Origin: JAUVZF01 sp964539385
GTDB lineage: Bacteria; Planctomycetota; Phycisphaerae; FEN-1346
Assembly: GCA_964539385.1 (NCBI GenBank)
Contig: CAZIJC010000027.1
Span: 1-39,233 of the forward strand
Reading direction: 5' to 3'
DNA: 39,233 nucleotides
A model generated the notes under the pieces. It ran no database searches. It saw nothing but the letters and a program-made list of their open reading frames with translations, and was not told the origin of the DNA. Positions 17,868-25,503 of the stretch are shown here, piece after piece; the first letter of the stretch is position 1, and each line of letters opens with the position of its first letter. A program made the translations under genes and the position numbers.

Positions 17868-18614
17868 TCACCTCACGCTTTCCCTCCGGCTGGCCTTCTC
17901 GTATTCCCGAATGGCCACCTCCGCTCGATACCGCCAGCTCCGGGCCGTGGCGTGTGGTACGCCTCGCGCCTCAGCCCATTCCTTTTGGGTCATTCGCCTG
18001 TAGACCGCGGTTTCCAGGAGGAGGCCATATTGCTTCTCGTCAATGACACGGAGGTAGACTAAGCCGAGGAGGTAGCCTTCCATGTCTTCAGGATGGACCT
18101 CAGCCTCACGCGGGTCACCAAGGATGATGTGGGCGTCATCAGCAGGCCCCAGTGGTTGGCACGGCTCTCGGTGCTTTGCCTCCTCCCGCTGCCAGGCCGT
18201 GACTTTCTTCTTGGTGTCCAGGATGAGGTTGACATCGATCTTCTGCGGCCTACGGTCAAGCGGGTACGTGACCGCCACGTGGAAGAAGTCTGACTGTATT
18301 CGCGAGAACAGTTCGTCCGGATTCGGAACATCTCGGCGTTTCCGCCGGAAGATGCTGAGGAGGCTGTCCCAGAACATCAGGTTCAACAGCGGGAACAACA
18401 GCGTCGGCTTCCGCTTGATCTCGGCGAGGAGAACTCGCAACACCGCGTCCTTGTTCTCGTAAGAACGATTGCCTGGGCGGCAGAGGTCAGCAAGATCCGC
18501 GACCGACGGGTACTTGCCGAAAACCGTGTGGGTCGCCCGAATCGCTTCCATCTCCTGTCGGACTTCACGTCTCTGAATCTGTGCTTCCAGATCAAAACGG
18601 TACTGTGCCTCCAC
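17868..18614 (-). CDS. Divergent sigma-70-like DNA-binding protein, copy B
   Basis: The protein has 248 residues and starts with GTG eight bases after AAGGAG. It is collinear with the copy A product and keeps the same landmarks: a region-2-like helix ending FRRKRR, PDELFSRIQSDFF, DTKKKVTAWQRE, and a C-terminal helix-turn-helix-like part (MTQKEWAEARGVPHATARSWRYRAE). Divergence between copies suggests old duplication or two independent acquisitions, with both kept intact. Upstream on the same strand are a structured leader, a zinc-ribbon gene and two small ORFs, probably one transcript. The response-regulator operon lies just beyond, so regulation by that system is possible. Sigma assignment is from layout only. 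Confidence 0.5.
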   Translation of the reverse strand: MEAQYRFDLEAQIQRREVRQEMEAIRATHTVFGKYPSVADLADLCRPGNRSYENKDAVLRVLLAEIKRKPTLLFPLLNLMFWDSLLSIFRRKRRDVPNPDELFSRIQSDFFHVAVTYPLDRRPQKIDVNLILDTKKKVTAWQREEAKHREPCQPLGPADDAHIILGDPREAEVHPEDMEGYLLGLVYLRVIDEKQYGLLLETAVYRRMTQKEWAEARGVPHATARSWRYRAEVAIREYEKASRRESVR

Positions 18615-18627
18615 CTTGCCACTCCTT

Positions 18628-18706
18628 TCCGGGACACGCCCGGATGGAGCGGCTCTGAAACGACACGAGCCCAGTCGCGGGGACGGTCCCCGTGACGACT
18701 GGGCTC
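18628..18706 (-). promoter_or_regulatory. Structured leader RNA element, copy B
   Basis: The 40-nt hairpin at 18667-18706 has an 11-bp outer stem (GAGCCCAGTCG with CGACTGGGCTC), a UCA bulge, a 5-bp inner stem CGGGG/CCCCG and a 5-nt loop. A second hairpin (TCCGGG, loop, CCCGGA; 18628-18644) ends exactly where AAGGAG begins, so it can affect translation of the sigma-like gene. Copy A keeps every pair by wobble or compensatory change. It could be a protein-binding or attenuation element. Confidence 0.7.
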
Positions 18707-18829
18707 AAGCAGGCGCTGGCTCAAAGGCTCTGGCCCGCTACAGTGGCTCGCTTCGCGTCGTCGTTATAGTTGTCTCAGAACATGGGGCACGGGCCCATGG
18801 GCTCAGACCCCGTTCAGGTTTCCCTCCGA

Positions 18830-18994
18830 TCATGCTTTACTGGCGACTCGGATGCTTACCTCGACCTCAATCTTACAGTGCCGGCAATACGCGAGAGCAT
18901 GGCCCTCGCGAAGGCAAAGACCTGTGCGCCCTCCGCAGCGGGGGCAGTACACGGTTGTTCGCGGCTGGCTGTTTGTGTTCTCCTTACTGCCCAT
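18830..18994 (-). CDS. 54-residue zinc-ribbon protein, copy B
   Basis: ATG at 18994 lies just after GGGGAAG. The product has two zinc knuckles, CPRC (residues 17-20) and CRHC (37-40), and a basic N-terminus. It overlaps the 3' end of the preceding 42-residue ORF, so the genes are probably translationally coupled. The near-identical core in copy A, more conserved than the sigma-like proteins, argues that it is a real and constrained protein. It may be an anti-sigma-like or RNA-binding partner acting on the leader hairpins; this is inference. Confidence 0.6.
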   Translation of the reverse strand: MGSKENTNSQPRTTVYCPRCGGRTGLCLREGHALAYCRHCKIEVEVSIRVASKA

Positions 18995-19112
18995 GTTTCT
19001 TCCCCGCAGAAGTCGGCCATTGGGAGTCGACTGGGTGTGCCCCGCTCATGGTCGCCTTACCATTCACCACCAGTAGTTGTGCCTCGGCAGGTACTTTAGG
19101 CTTTGTGCTCAT
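18984..19112 (-). CDS. 42-residue ORF coupled to its neighbours
   Basis: It starts with ATG overlapping the TGA of the preceding 102-residue gene (ATGA), and its stop TAA lies inside the start of the zinc-ribbon gene. The product has no known domain. No counterpart is visible upstream of copy A. It may be a real small protein or a translational relay keeping ribosomes moving to the zinc-ribbon gene. Confidence 0.4.
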   Translation of the reverse strand: MSTKPKVPAEAQLLVVNGKATMSGAHPVDSQWPTSAGKKHGQ

Positions 19113-19417
19113 CGATGGATTTCTCCTAGCAACCTTCGGATAATCTGGCGCGCGTGGGTCTGCAACCGGGTTGCGTGGTCTTCGAGGATTTCGGTGTTCC
19201 GGAGCAGGTCTTGGGGCAGATGCCGCGTTTCGACAACGTGCTTGACCTTGGTGGCAATCTGCTCGGCGTCCACCTGTACGTGAAGGACAAGCCGTGCTAC
19301 CTCGCGGGCGAGGCCTCCCTCGCTCCTGTACGGAGGCGCCACACTTCCGGCAACCTGTTCTTGCGCGCCCGAGCATCGTGTTCTCTGCTCATCTGTTCTT
19401 CTCATAGTCCTGGTCAC
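19109..19417 (-). CDS. 102-residue helical hypothetical protein
   Basis: The ORF starts with GTG eight bases after GGAGG. The product is mostly alpha-helical and His/Arg-rich in its second half (KVKHVVETRHLPQDLLRNTEILEDHATRL), with no recognisable domain. It is first in a run of four overlapping or closely spaced minus-strand genes ending in the sigma-like gene. An upstream region with repeated GTGACA boxes may control it. Confidence 0.45.
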   Translation of the reverse strand: MTRTMRRTDEQRTRCSGAQEQVAGSVAPPYRSEGGLAREVARLVLHVQVDAEQIATKVKHVVETRHLPQDLLRNTEILEDHATRLQTHARQIIRRLLGEIHR

Positions 19418-19445
19418 CTCGCCACCCTCCCGAATGCCGCACTCG

Positions 19446-19606
19446 TGACAAGCGCCTTACACGCAATCCATGGGGGTATCATACGGGGTAAAAGAGCGGG
19501 GAGGATGTAGACAGAGGAGACAAAGACGTGACAGGCCTACACGCAACTCGTTGTCCCGTACGCCCCACAAGATGCGGGATGTGACACGACGGAAAAAGAT
19601 GTGACA
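19446..19606 (-). promoter_or_regulatory. GTGACA boxes and -10-like site before module B
   Basis: GTGACA occurs on the plus strand at 19446, 19528, 19581 and 19601; the last three sit in GA(C/T)GTGACA. Spacing between the last two is 20 bases, about two helical turns. On the minus strand a TATGAT (19478-19483) without a good -35 lies downstream of the boxes, the usual picture for an activator-dependent promoter. The nearby response regulator is the obvious candidate binder. This is inference. Confidence 0.35.
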
Positions 19607-19667
19607 AACGGGCGGCTTCCCGGGAACAGACCGAGATCCTGACAGCGTGTAGGAGGGAAGCGGGCGG

Positions 19668-20447
19668 CTATTCGCGCGTGATGTAAGCCATGTCGAGGTT
19701 CAGCTCATAGCCGTTCCAGTCGCGGGTGTTACGGATGATGTCCTGCTTCCCAATAGCGCCCTTCTCGAGGCGTTTGTGTTCGGCGGCGATCTTCTTCCTG
19801 AAACGACTGACGCACTGTCGTGCTGCTTGCTCTGTGATATCAAGGGTCCGGGCGATTTCTCCCCCGCGCATGGTGGCCACCCATTGGTCCGACGCATCCG
19901 GGGAGGCTGAGAAGCTGCGGCTCAACAGCAACAGCAGTAAACCGTGGATGCGACCGGTCATTCTGATCCCATTGATCTCTACGCAGTCCCTCTTGAAGAC
20001 TATTCTGTGGCACTTGTCAGTGGGCGACTTCTTGTCCTGCTCGAGGTGCCGTACAATTCCGGCGAGCTTCTCGTCCAAGGAGACGGGACTGTCTTCAAAG
20101 GGCTTCTGGATGTAATCGTTGGCGCCCGCTTTCAACGCGCGCACGGCGGTTTGCGAGGTCTCCTCATAAGCCGTCATGACGACAACGGGAAGTTCGTCTT
20201 GGGAAAACCTATCCCGGATGTGATCCAGAATGGCGAACCCCACTTCTGCATTCGGGTCCAGGTCGCTCTCGTCGGTTGGAAGTCTCAGATCAAGCAGCAC
20301 GAAATCGAAAACATTCTTGTCCAGCAGGTGGTAGGCTTGTCGCTGATGTGTGGCGATGGTTACTTTGTGCCCGTCGCGGCCGAGTCTCATTCGAAGCACG
20401 TCAGCCAGCGCATGATCGTCCTCCACGATAAGGGCTCGGTATGTCAC
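19668..20447 (-). CDS. Response regulator with DNA-binding C-terminus
   Basis: The product has 259 residues and starts with GTG one base after the stop of the kinase gene. The receiver domain is complete: acidic pair D10/D11, phosphoacceptor D53 in LLDLRLP, T92 in VMTAYE and K115 in YIQKPFE. Residues 140-259 form a helical C-terminal domain with a probable helix-turn-helix (GGEIARTLDITEQAARQCVSRFRKKI), resembling a winged-helix output though not a standard OmpR domain. It is expected to bind DNA when phosphorylated by the adjacent kinase. It is the last gene of the operon; the GTGACA boxes lie directly downstream. Confidence 0.85.
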   Translation of the reverse strand: MTYRALIVEDDHALADVLRMRLGRDGHKVTIATHQRQAYHLLDKNVFDFVLLDLRLPTDESDLDPNAEVGFAILDHIRDRFSQDELPVVVMTAYEETSQTAVRALKAGANDYIQKPFEDSPVSLDEKLAGIVRHLEQDKKSPTDKCHRIVFKRDCVEINGIRMTGRIHGLLLLLLSRSFSASPDASDQWVATMRGGEIARTLDITEQAARQCVSRFRKKIAAEHKRLEKGAIGKQDIIRNTRDWNGYELNLDMAYITRE

Positions 20448-20448
20448 G

Positions 20449-21603
20449 CTATTCTCGCCCCTCCCGTTTCAGGGGCAGTTGAATGGTCACGGTTGTGCCG
20501 ACTTCAGACTCGCTCTCGATATTCAGCTGACCGCCATGTTCCCGCTCGACAATCTTGATGGCCAAGGGGAGACCTAGACCAATCCCCCCCCGCTCCTTCC
20601 TGAGAGAGCGGAAACGTTTCTTGGCATTCTCCACTTGGGACGGGTCCATCCCACGGCCCGTATCCCTAATGCTGAGGCACAATTGGCCTTCGCCACTCGA
20701 AGCGGCAACGATCTCCACAGTCCCGTTCTTCTTCCCTTCGAATGAATGAAAAGCATTCGATAGGATGTTATTCAGGGCCTGAACCAAGCGAGGACGGCAA
20801 GCTTCAAGACTGAGATCATCGGGAATGGCCGCCTTCTCCGTAATGTCAGAGTCGTGAAGGCGAGCCTTGGTCTGGTCCCTGGCTAAGTTGAGTGCCTCGG
20901 CCACAATGGGCTTCAGCGGTTGAAGTCGGAAATCCAGGTCTGTGTCTCTGGTGTATTCGAGCAAGCCGTTCACGAGGGTTTTCAGGTATCTGGAACGGTC
21001 TCGGATCTTCGCGAGGATCTCTTCTGTCTCCCGGAAGACGCCTTTCCCCCCGGCCACCTGATGTTCGAGTTCGTCGAGAAGGGCATCCATCGCTGCTTGA
21101 TACGTGTTTAATTCGTGGGCTGTGTCTCCAGCCATCTCCTCGTAGTATTTCTCCCCGACAAGGATAGCCACTTCGTAAATCTTCTCAGGTGAGGCGGCCT
21201 TGAAGTCCTTGATCATATCAAAGGCAAACCGACTTCGCTTGTCACGCTTCTCGGCGGGTGTGGTGATTCTGGCAATCTTGCGCTTGGCCCGTCTGGCAGC
21301 CTCACGGACCCACTGATTCGCGTCGTTGATCAGACGGTCAATGATTCGCCGGGCAGATGGATGGCCTGTGTCCAAGAGGACAGGGATAACAGCCCTTCTC
21401 ACCTCCCACTTGGAATCGCTGGCCAGACGATCCAAGGTGTCCAGAAGGTGCTCGACTGTTCGTTCGGTTGGCAGGTCGCGTAGCAGCGCCTGAATCAGCA
21501 CAATTGCCGACAGTCTTTCGTCCCAGGCATCCGACGTCGCCTTCGCGTCGATACGCCGGATGTCTTCAGCATGATCCCGTCGCTGGGTGTGTTCAGTAGC
21601 CAT
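20449..21603 (-). CDS. Soluble histidine kinase with HEAT-like repeats
   Basis: The protein has 384 residues and no membrane segment. Residues about 30-110 are HEAT-like helical repeats (LDTLDRLASDSKWEVRRAVIPVLLDTG). The dimerisation/phosphoacceptor helix has H163 (GDTAHELNTYQ). The ATP-binding domain shows the N box (LNNILSNAFHSFEG, about 277-290), G1 (IRDTGRGMD, 312-320) and G2 (GIGLGLPLAIKIV, 340-352). Its ATG overlaps the 3' end of the ATPase gene by 11 bases, so all three genes are coupled. With no extracellular sensor, the signal must come from inside the cell, most simply from the ATPase via the HEAT repeats. Confidence 0.85.
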   Translation of the reverse strand: MATEHTQRRDHAEDIRRIDAKATSDAWDERLSAIVLIQALLRDLPTERTVEHLLDTLDRLASDSKWEVRRAVIPVLLDTGHPSARRIIDRLINDANQWVREAARRAKRKIARITTPAEKRDKRSRFAFDMIKDFKAASPEKIYEVAILVGEKYYEEMAGDTAHELNTYQAAMDALLDELEHQVAGGKGVFRETEEILAKIRDRSRYLKTLVNGLLEYTRDTDLDFRLQPLKPIVAEALNLARDQTKARLHDSDITEKAAIPDDLSLEACRPRLVQALNNILSNAFHSFEGKKNGTVEIVAASSGEGQLCLSIRDTGRGMDPSQVENAKKRFRSLRKERGGIGLGLPLAIKIVEREHGGQLNIESESEVGTTVTIQLPLKREGRE

Positions 21604-23503
21604 AACGCTCTTTTCTTCTCCGGAAGGCTTCCTTCCCGCCCTCCAGGATTCTCTCGATCTCGTCCTTGACCTCGTCCACGGTCCCGATCGCTTTCAGGCT
21701 TGCCTTCCGTCCCGAAGACTGCAGAACGAAGACGCGCTCCGCATCCCCGAGAACTGGGATGTTGGGGTTATGGGTGATAAACAGGAGTTGTCGGCTTCCT
21801 TTGGCGCGCCTCACGCTCTTGACCACGGTCTCGTAAACAAAGGCGTTATCCAGGTTGTCCTCTGGCTGGTCGATGAGAAGAGGGCTCTCGCTTTTCAGAA
21901 GGAGGATCGGGAGAATGGTCGTACATTTCTGGCCTGTAGAGAGTATGCTAGAATCCTTGTAGTCAGGCCCGTCCTTGAGTTCGATAGTCGGACGATCATG
22001 TAGCTCCGCGGTTTCGATGTCGAAGATCGCCTTGAAATCCTTGAGCTGTAAGATGATGCGGTTGGCCCGGTCGGCGTCGATTTCCAGGTGATCTTTAAGG
22101 GCTTCCACATCTCCCCTTTGTGCGATAGCCGCAAACTCGTGAGGCGGAATTCTTTGAACGAGCCGGTCGACCACTTGTGTATATTTGAGGCGCGATCCTT
22201 TCATGCTCTCTAGCAGAAGGTTCCGATACGTGTCCGTGTTACCATACTGCTCGATCCTTACGCGAATGATTGGGGTCAACTGGGCGGAGAGTTCTTCTGC
22301 GACGTTCGCCCTCAGTCGGTAGCGCTCGTCTTTCAGATCCGAGAGACGGCGGAGCATGGACCGGCGGACGTTCTCCTTGTCCAGAAGCTCATCTCGTCGT
22401 TTCTTAAGTTTCTCTTGGCTTTCTTGAAGCCGGGCCCGCCGTCGGAGAAGACGGTCCCTTTCCTTAGCCTTGTCTTTCTCCTTTTCCATCTTCTCAAGAA
22501 GATCCAGATAGACTTTCTCTTGCTTAACATGAATGGCCTCTACTCCCTCAGACTTCTCTCCGAGGTTGCCTTCAATCTCACTAATGAGATGCGTGGCGTC
22601 CGCAACCTTCCCGGCCATGTTCCGAGCCCCCGCGTCGGCAAGGGTCCTTATTTCTCGGAAAATCCCCCCGTTGGGTCCCGCCAGAATCTCCTCGCTGAAA
22701 CAATCGGCGATCTGCGCAGGCAGGTCTGCGACGGCGCTCTTCAGGCTATCGGCAGTATGCAGAAAGACCGCGCGCAATGCTTTTAGAGACCCTTTCTCTC
22801 TGTCCCTAATAGCCTTGAACTGGCTCTCCTTCTTGAGGGATTTGGCCTCCTCAGTCCCTTCGGGAATCGTGAAGGCCTTAAGCTTCTCTGTAACCTCGGG
22901 GAGTTCTCCAATCTGTTCCTCCAGCTCATAGACCTGCTTTCGGAGTCTCAGGATGTCGTCCGCACTCGCCTCAAGATCCCGGACCGCCGCCACGATCCTG
23001 GCGTTGATCTCCTTAATCTTGTCGGCCACGAATTTGTCGATGATCTTCAGCTGAAAGAGGGGATCGTCCGCGATGTCCTCAATCTGGTTCTGGCTATAAA
23101 CCTCTGCCGAGAAAATGTTGCCCCTGCCGATGTCGATGTCGACGGGGTCACCATTGTCATCCAAAACGATAGCATCGTCGTCACAGGTTCTGTGCACTCG
23201 GTAACGGATGTGGTCCAGGGTTTCGATTTCTAGGCTGACCCGCCCGGTTCCAAGGTTGGCCTCGATCAACCGGTGAATACTGCGATAGCGGCCACTTGCC
23301 TCTCCTTGATCAGGCATCTGGTCTAATGCCCATCGAATGAGTTCCAAGACCGTGGTCTTTCCAGTTCCACGACCGCCGATGATACAGTTCAGGCCGTCCG
23401 CAAGCTCGAAAGACTGGCCGTCGAGGAAGCCCCCGATGATGGATATTGATCGTATGCGGTGGAAGCGTGCCAGGTCGTCACCTGATTTTGCTGGAGCGTT
23501 CAC
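21593..23503 (-). CDS. SMC/RecF-like ABC-type ATPase
   Basis: The product has 636 residues from GTG at 23503. That start is preferred because AGGGG lies eight bases upstream and the upstream ATG at 23569 overlaps the -10 box. The N-terminus holds Walker A GGRGTGKTT (about residues 43-51). The middle 350 residues are mainly coiled coil (Lys/Glu/Arg-rich, around KVYLDLLEKMEKEKDKAKERDRLL). The C-terminus has the ABC signature-like LSTGQKC, Walker B with D-loop LLIDQPEDNLDN (near 540-553) and the switch histidine in LFITHNPN. This architecture is that of SMC-like sensors of DNA ends or foreign DNA. No nuclease or zinc-hook motif was seen. It is the first gene of the ATPase/kinase/regulator operon. 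Confidence 0.85.
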   Translation of the reverse strand: MNAPAKSGDDLARFHRIRSISIIGGFLDGQSFELADGLNCIIGGRGTGKTTVLELIRWALDQMPDQGEASGRYRSIHRLIEANLGTGRVSLEIETLDHIRYRVHRTCDDDAIVLDDNGDPVDIDIGRGNIFSAEVYSQNQIEDIADDPLFQLKIIDKFVADKIKEINARIVAAVRDLEASADDILRLRKQVYELEEQIGELPEVTEKLKAFTIPEGTEEAKSLKKESQFKAIRDREKGSLKALRAVFLHTADSLKSAVADLPAQIADCFSEEILAGPNGGIFREIRTLADAGARNMAGKVADATHLISEIEGNLGEKSEGVEAIHVKQEKVYLDLLEKMEKEKDKAKERDRLLRRRARLQESQEKLKKRRDELLDKENVRRSMLRRLSDLKDERYRLRANVAEELSAQLTPIIRVRIEQYGNTDTYRNLLLESMKGSRLKYTQVVDRLVQRIPPHEFAAIAQRGDVEALKDHLEIDADRANRIILQLKDFKAIFDIETAELHDRPTIELKDGPDYKDSSILSTGQKCTTILPILLLKSESPLLIDQPEDNLDNAFVYETVVKSVRRAKGSRQLLFITHNPNIPVLGDAERVFVLQSSGRKASLKAIGTVDEVKDEIERILEGGKEAFRRRKERYGY

Positions 23504-23567
23504 GAAAGGGACCCCTTCACACGGAAGCCTTATTAGCTCACAGATTCGGTGGCCGTTCGGAACCGGC

Positions 23568-23622
23568 ATTATCGCAGTTCTTGGCGGCAGTGGCAAGAGG
23601 GCTGACGCACATGTGGGCGTCA
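23568..23622 (-). promoter_or_regulatory. Promoter and dyad upstream of the ATPase operon
   Basis: On the minus strand TTGCCA (23591-23596) and GATAAT (23568-23573) are separated by exactly 17 bases. Directly upstream, 23603-23622 is a perfect inverted repeat TGACGC-N8-GCGTCA, well placed for an activator or repressor. Its TGACG half-site resembles the GTGACA boxes near 19.5 kb. Confidence 0.6.
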
Positions 23623-23691
23623 CTCGCGGCAACCAGCCGCTCGACCTTCGGTCACGGGATGGCCTGGCGCACCAAGGGCCGAGGTTTCAAG

Positions 23692-23787
23692 CTACTTGCC
23701 ACGAGATCGTTCCTCTTGCCCCTTCGGCGAGACGGAGGTGCCGCAGTAGATGCAGTGGCGTTCTCCCTCCAACTCGCGGCTCTTCAT
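23692..23787 (-). CDS. 31-residue ORF with one zinc-knuckle motif (weak)
   Basis: This is a short ATG-started frame containing HCIYCGTSVSPKGQ. It has no good ribosome binding site and only a single CxxC, so it may be the start of a lost gene. The rest of the 23623-23911 stretch holds no other convincing gene. Confidence 0.2.
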   Translation of the reverse strand: MKSRELEGERHCIYCGTSVSPKGQEERSRGK

Positions 23788-23911
23788 CCAGCGGTTCCGC
23801 AGCGGCACACGGCGAACCGTGCTCCTGGCTCGCCCGCGTGCATGGCACCGGTTCGGCGGCGCGCGTCACGCCCCCCGCGGACAAGCGTGGTTCGATACGC
23901 TTACTCGCGGG

Positions 23912-24664
23912 CTATGTGTTCTGAGAGTCTGGGGCCGGAGGCACGGGGCTTTCCTCCGGCGTATCCCGAGACTCCTTGATGACCCTCCCGCTTGGCGGTT
24001 TGGGTTCATCTGGCTGAGGCGCCGGGACTTCAGGCTGTTGGTCTTGGTCGTTTGTGCTGTCAGTCATCTTTGCTTCCCTCCCACTCAGGTTCGTCACCTT
24101 TACCTTTTGGACGAGGTCCCTAGACTCGTAGACAGACACGAAGCACAGGGCCGGCAAACTGAGGAGGACTGTCACCAGCGCGGCCACGAGGCACGTTGCG
24201 GCCCAGTGCCGGTACTTGGACTTCTTGTCGTTGTTCCGGGCGTTCCGATCGGCGTGCTCGGAGTACTCCTTTATCAGCAACCGCCGGACCCGGTCCTCCA
24301 CCAGTGCCGCGCGGGTTGGTGCTGGAAGGGAGTCATAGTACTGCGCGATCTTCTCGGCATATCCGATTATCTCGGTCGCCGTTGGAATGTAGCCGTACCC
24401 GTAGCCGTAGAATGAAAGGGTCAGCAACGCGGATGCCAAAACGAGCGCCATAAGGAGTACGGCCCCGAGGACGGCAAGCACGATGCTGCCAGGCCCCCAC
24501 CCACAGGAACACAGGATTTTGCCGTAGTATGCCACGAAGCCGAAGAGCAAGATGACAACGCCGAGCGGGAAAGAGAGGCTCTGGTTGATGCTGTCACACC
24601 GCTTCTGTTCCGCCTCGTACTGCTCCTTTAGGAACTCCTCAAGGTAGCGGCTCGGCAGAAGCAC
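23912..24664 (-). CDS. Membrane protein with three helices and Pro-rich tail
   Basis: The protein has 250 residues and starts with GTG five bases after AGGAGGT, a near-perfect ribosome binding site. Hydrophobic helices lie at about residues 32-50, 60-85 and 155-178. A soluble helical segment lies between the second and third (NARNNDKKSKYRHW). The last 55 residues are low-complexity, rich in Pro, Asp and Glu, and probably disordered. No family is recognised. It sits between the ATPase operon and another membrane gene, both on the minus strand. Confidence 0.6.
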   Translation of the reverse strand: MLLPSRYLEEFLKEQYEAEQKRCDSINQSLSFPLGVVILLFGFVAYYGKILCSCGWGPGSIVLAVLGAVLLMALVLASALLTLSFYGYGYGYIPTATEIIGYAEKIAQYYDSLPAPTRAALVEDRVRRLLIKEYSEHADRNARNNDKKSKYRHWAATCLVAALVTVLLSLPALCFVSVYESRDLVQKVKVTNLSGREAKMTDSTNDQDQQPEVPAPQPDEPKPPSGRVIKESRDTPEESPVPPAPDSQNT

Positions 24665-24754
24665 AGTGCACCTCCTCTCAGAGCGACCCGATGAGCGCAG
24701 CGAGCATGGCCACGGTGGCAGCCATTACGCAACGTGCGATCACAGCGAACAGGG

Positions 24755-25471
24755 TCAGCGTGCCCTAGTACCCGATCTTCTTGGCGGATCCATGCCTGCC
24801 AAACATTCTCTCAATTGCCCGTGTTCGTCCAAGCCGAGAAGATGATGCCTGACCACATGCACTGCCTGTTTGCCAAGCGTGACGTTGGCCGCCCACATGA
24901 CCCCACCAGCGACACCCGACAAGATGAACCAAGACAGAACCCACCACCCGTGGACATCGAGAGGCAACGAGATCAGCCATCTCAGCGCCAGCAGGACGAA
25001 GCCCACAAGCCAAGCTATGACGGCCCCCAGTATCATGCTGGAGTTCATGGCCAGCACGTCTGTACGCTTAGCACACCATTCTTGCACAAAACTGCTGCGC
25101 TCGAGAGCACCTGGCCCGAGAGTGCTGCACTGCCACCTTGCTACAACGGTGGCTGCTGCCTCGATCTCACGCTCGCCAGACTTGGGCGTGGGTTCGTCGC
25201 CGTACTTGTGGCGCCACACACAGCCCCATGCTCGTTTGTGAAAGCGCCACGGGACCAGACAATCATACGGAAAATGGTAGTACCACAGCATGGATAAGAT
25301 ACAAAGCATGTAGCCAGCGGGGAGAAGGGCGACGGCCCCGATTGCACCAATGCCTGCTGCTGCCGACACCAGGAGGTTGCGCGCGTCCAGCCACGACATT
25401 GCCATCAAGAGCGTAGCCAAGAGCAGAACAAAGTAGGCTCCGGGGATGCCGTAGCGTTGGAACCAGTTCAC
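24755..25471 (-). CDS. Membrane protein with about four helices
   Basis: The product has 238 residues and starts with GTG five bases after GGAGGG. Helices lie near residues 11-28, 34-65, 145-163 and 172-195, with a soluble loop between the second and third pair. The tail is basic. No family is recognised. The preceding ArsR gene stops 32 bases upstream, so these minus-strand genes may form one transcript (ArsR, then two membrane proteins) with the ArsR promoter serving all. Confidence 0.55.
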   Translation of the reverse strand: MNWFQRYGIPGAYFVLLLATLLMAMSWLDARNLLVSAAAGIGAIGAVALLPAGYMLCILSMLWYYHFPYDCLVPWRFHKRAWGCVWRHKYGDEPTPKSGEREIEAAATVVARWQCSTLGPGALERSSFVQEWCAKRTDVLAMNSSMILGAVIAWLVGFVLLALRWLISLPLDVHGWWVLSWFILSGVAGGVMWAANVTLGKQAVHVVRHHLLGLDEHGQLRECLAGMDPPRRSGTRAR

Positions 25472-25503
25472 GGCAGCCCTCCGTCATCTCGGAAACGCGT
25501 CGC

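Noticed and set aside
19446..19606. CRISPR-like repeat array
   Set aside because: Repeats are only 6-9 bases, unevenly spaced, with no cas genes.
19668..21603. Detocs-type defensive two-component system
   Set aside because: No matching effector gene is present, and the regulator has a DNA-binding end; the resemblance is only at kinase/regulator level.
23567..23569. ATG at 23569 as start of the SMC-like ATPase
   Set aside because: It is part of GATAATG, the -10 box of the likely promoter; GTG 23503 has a ribosome binding site.
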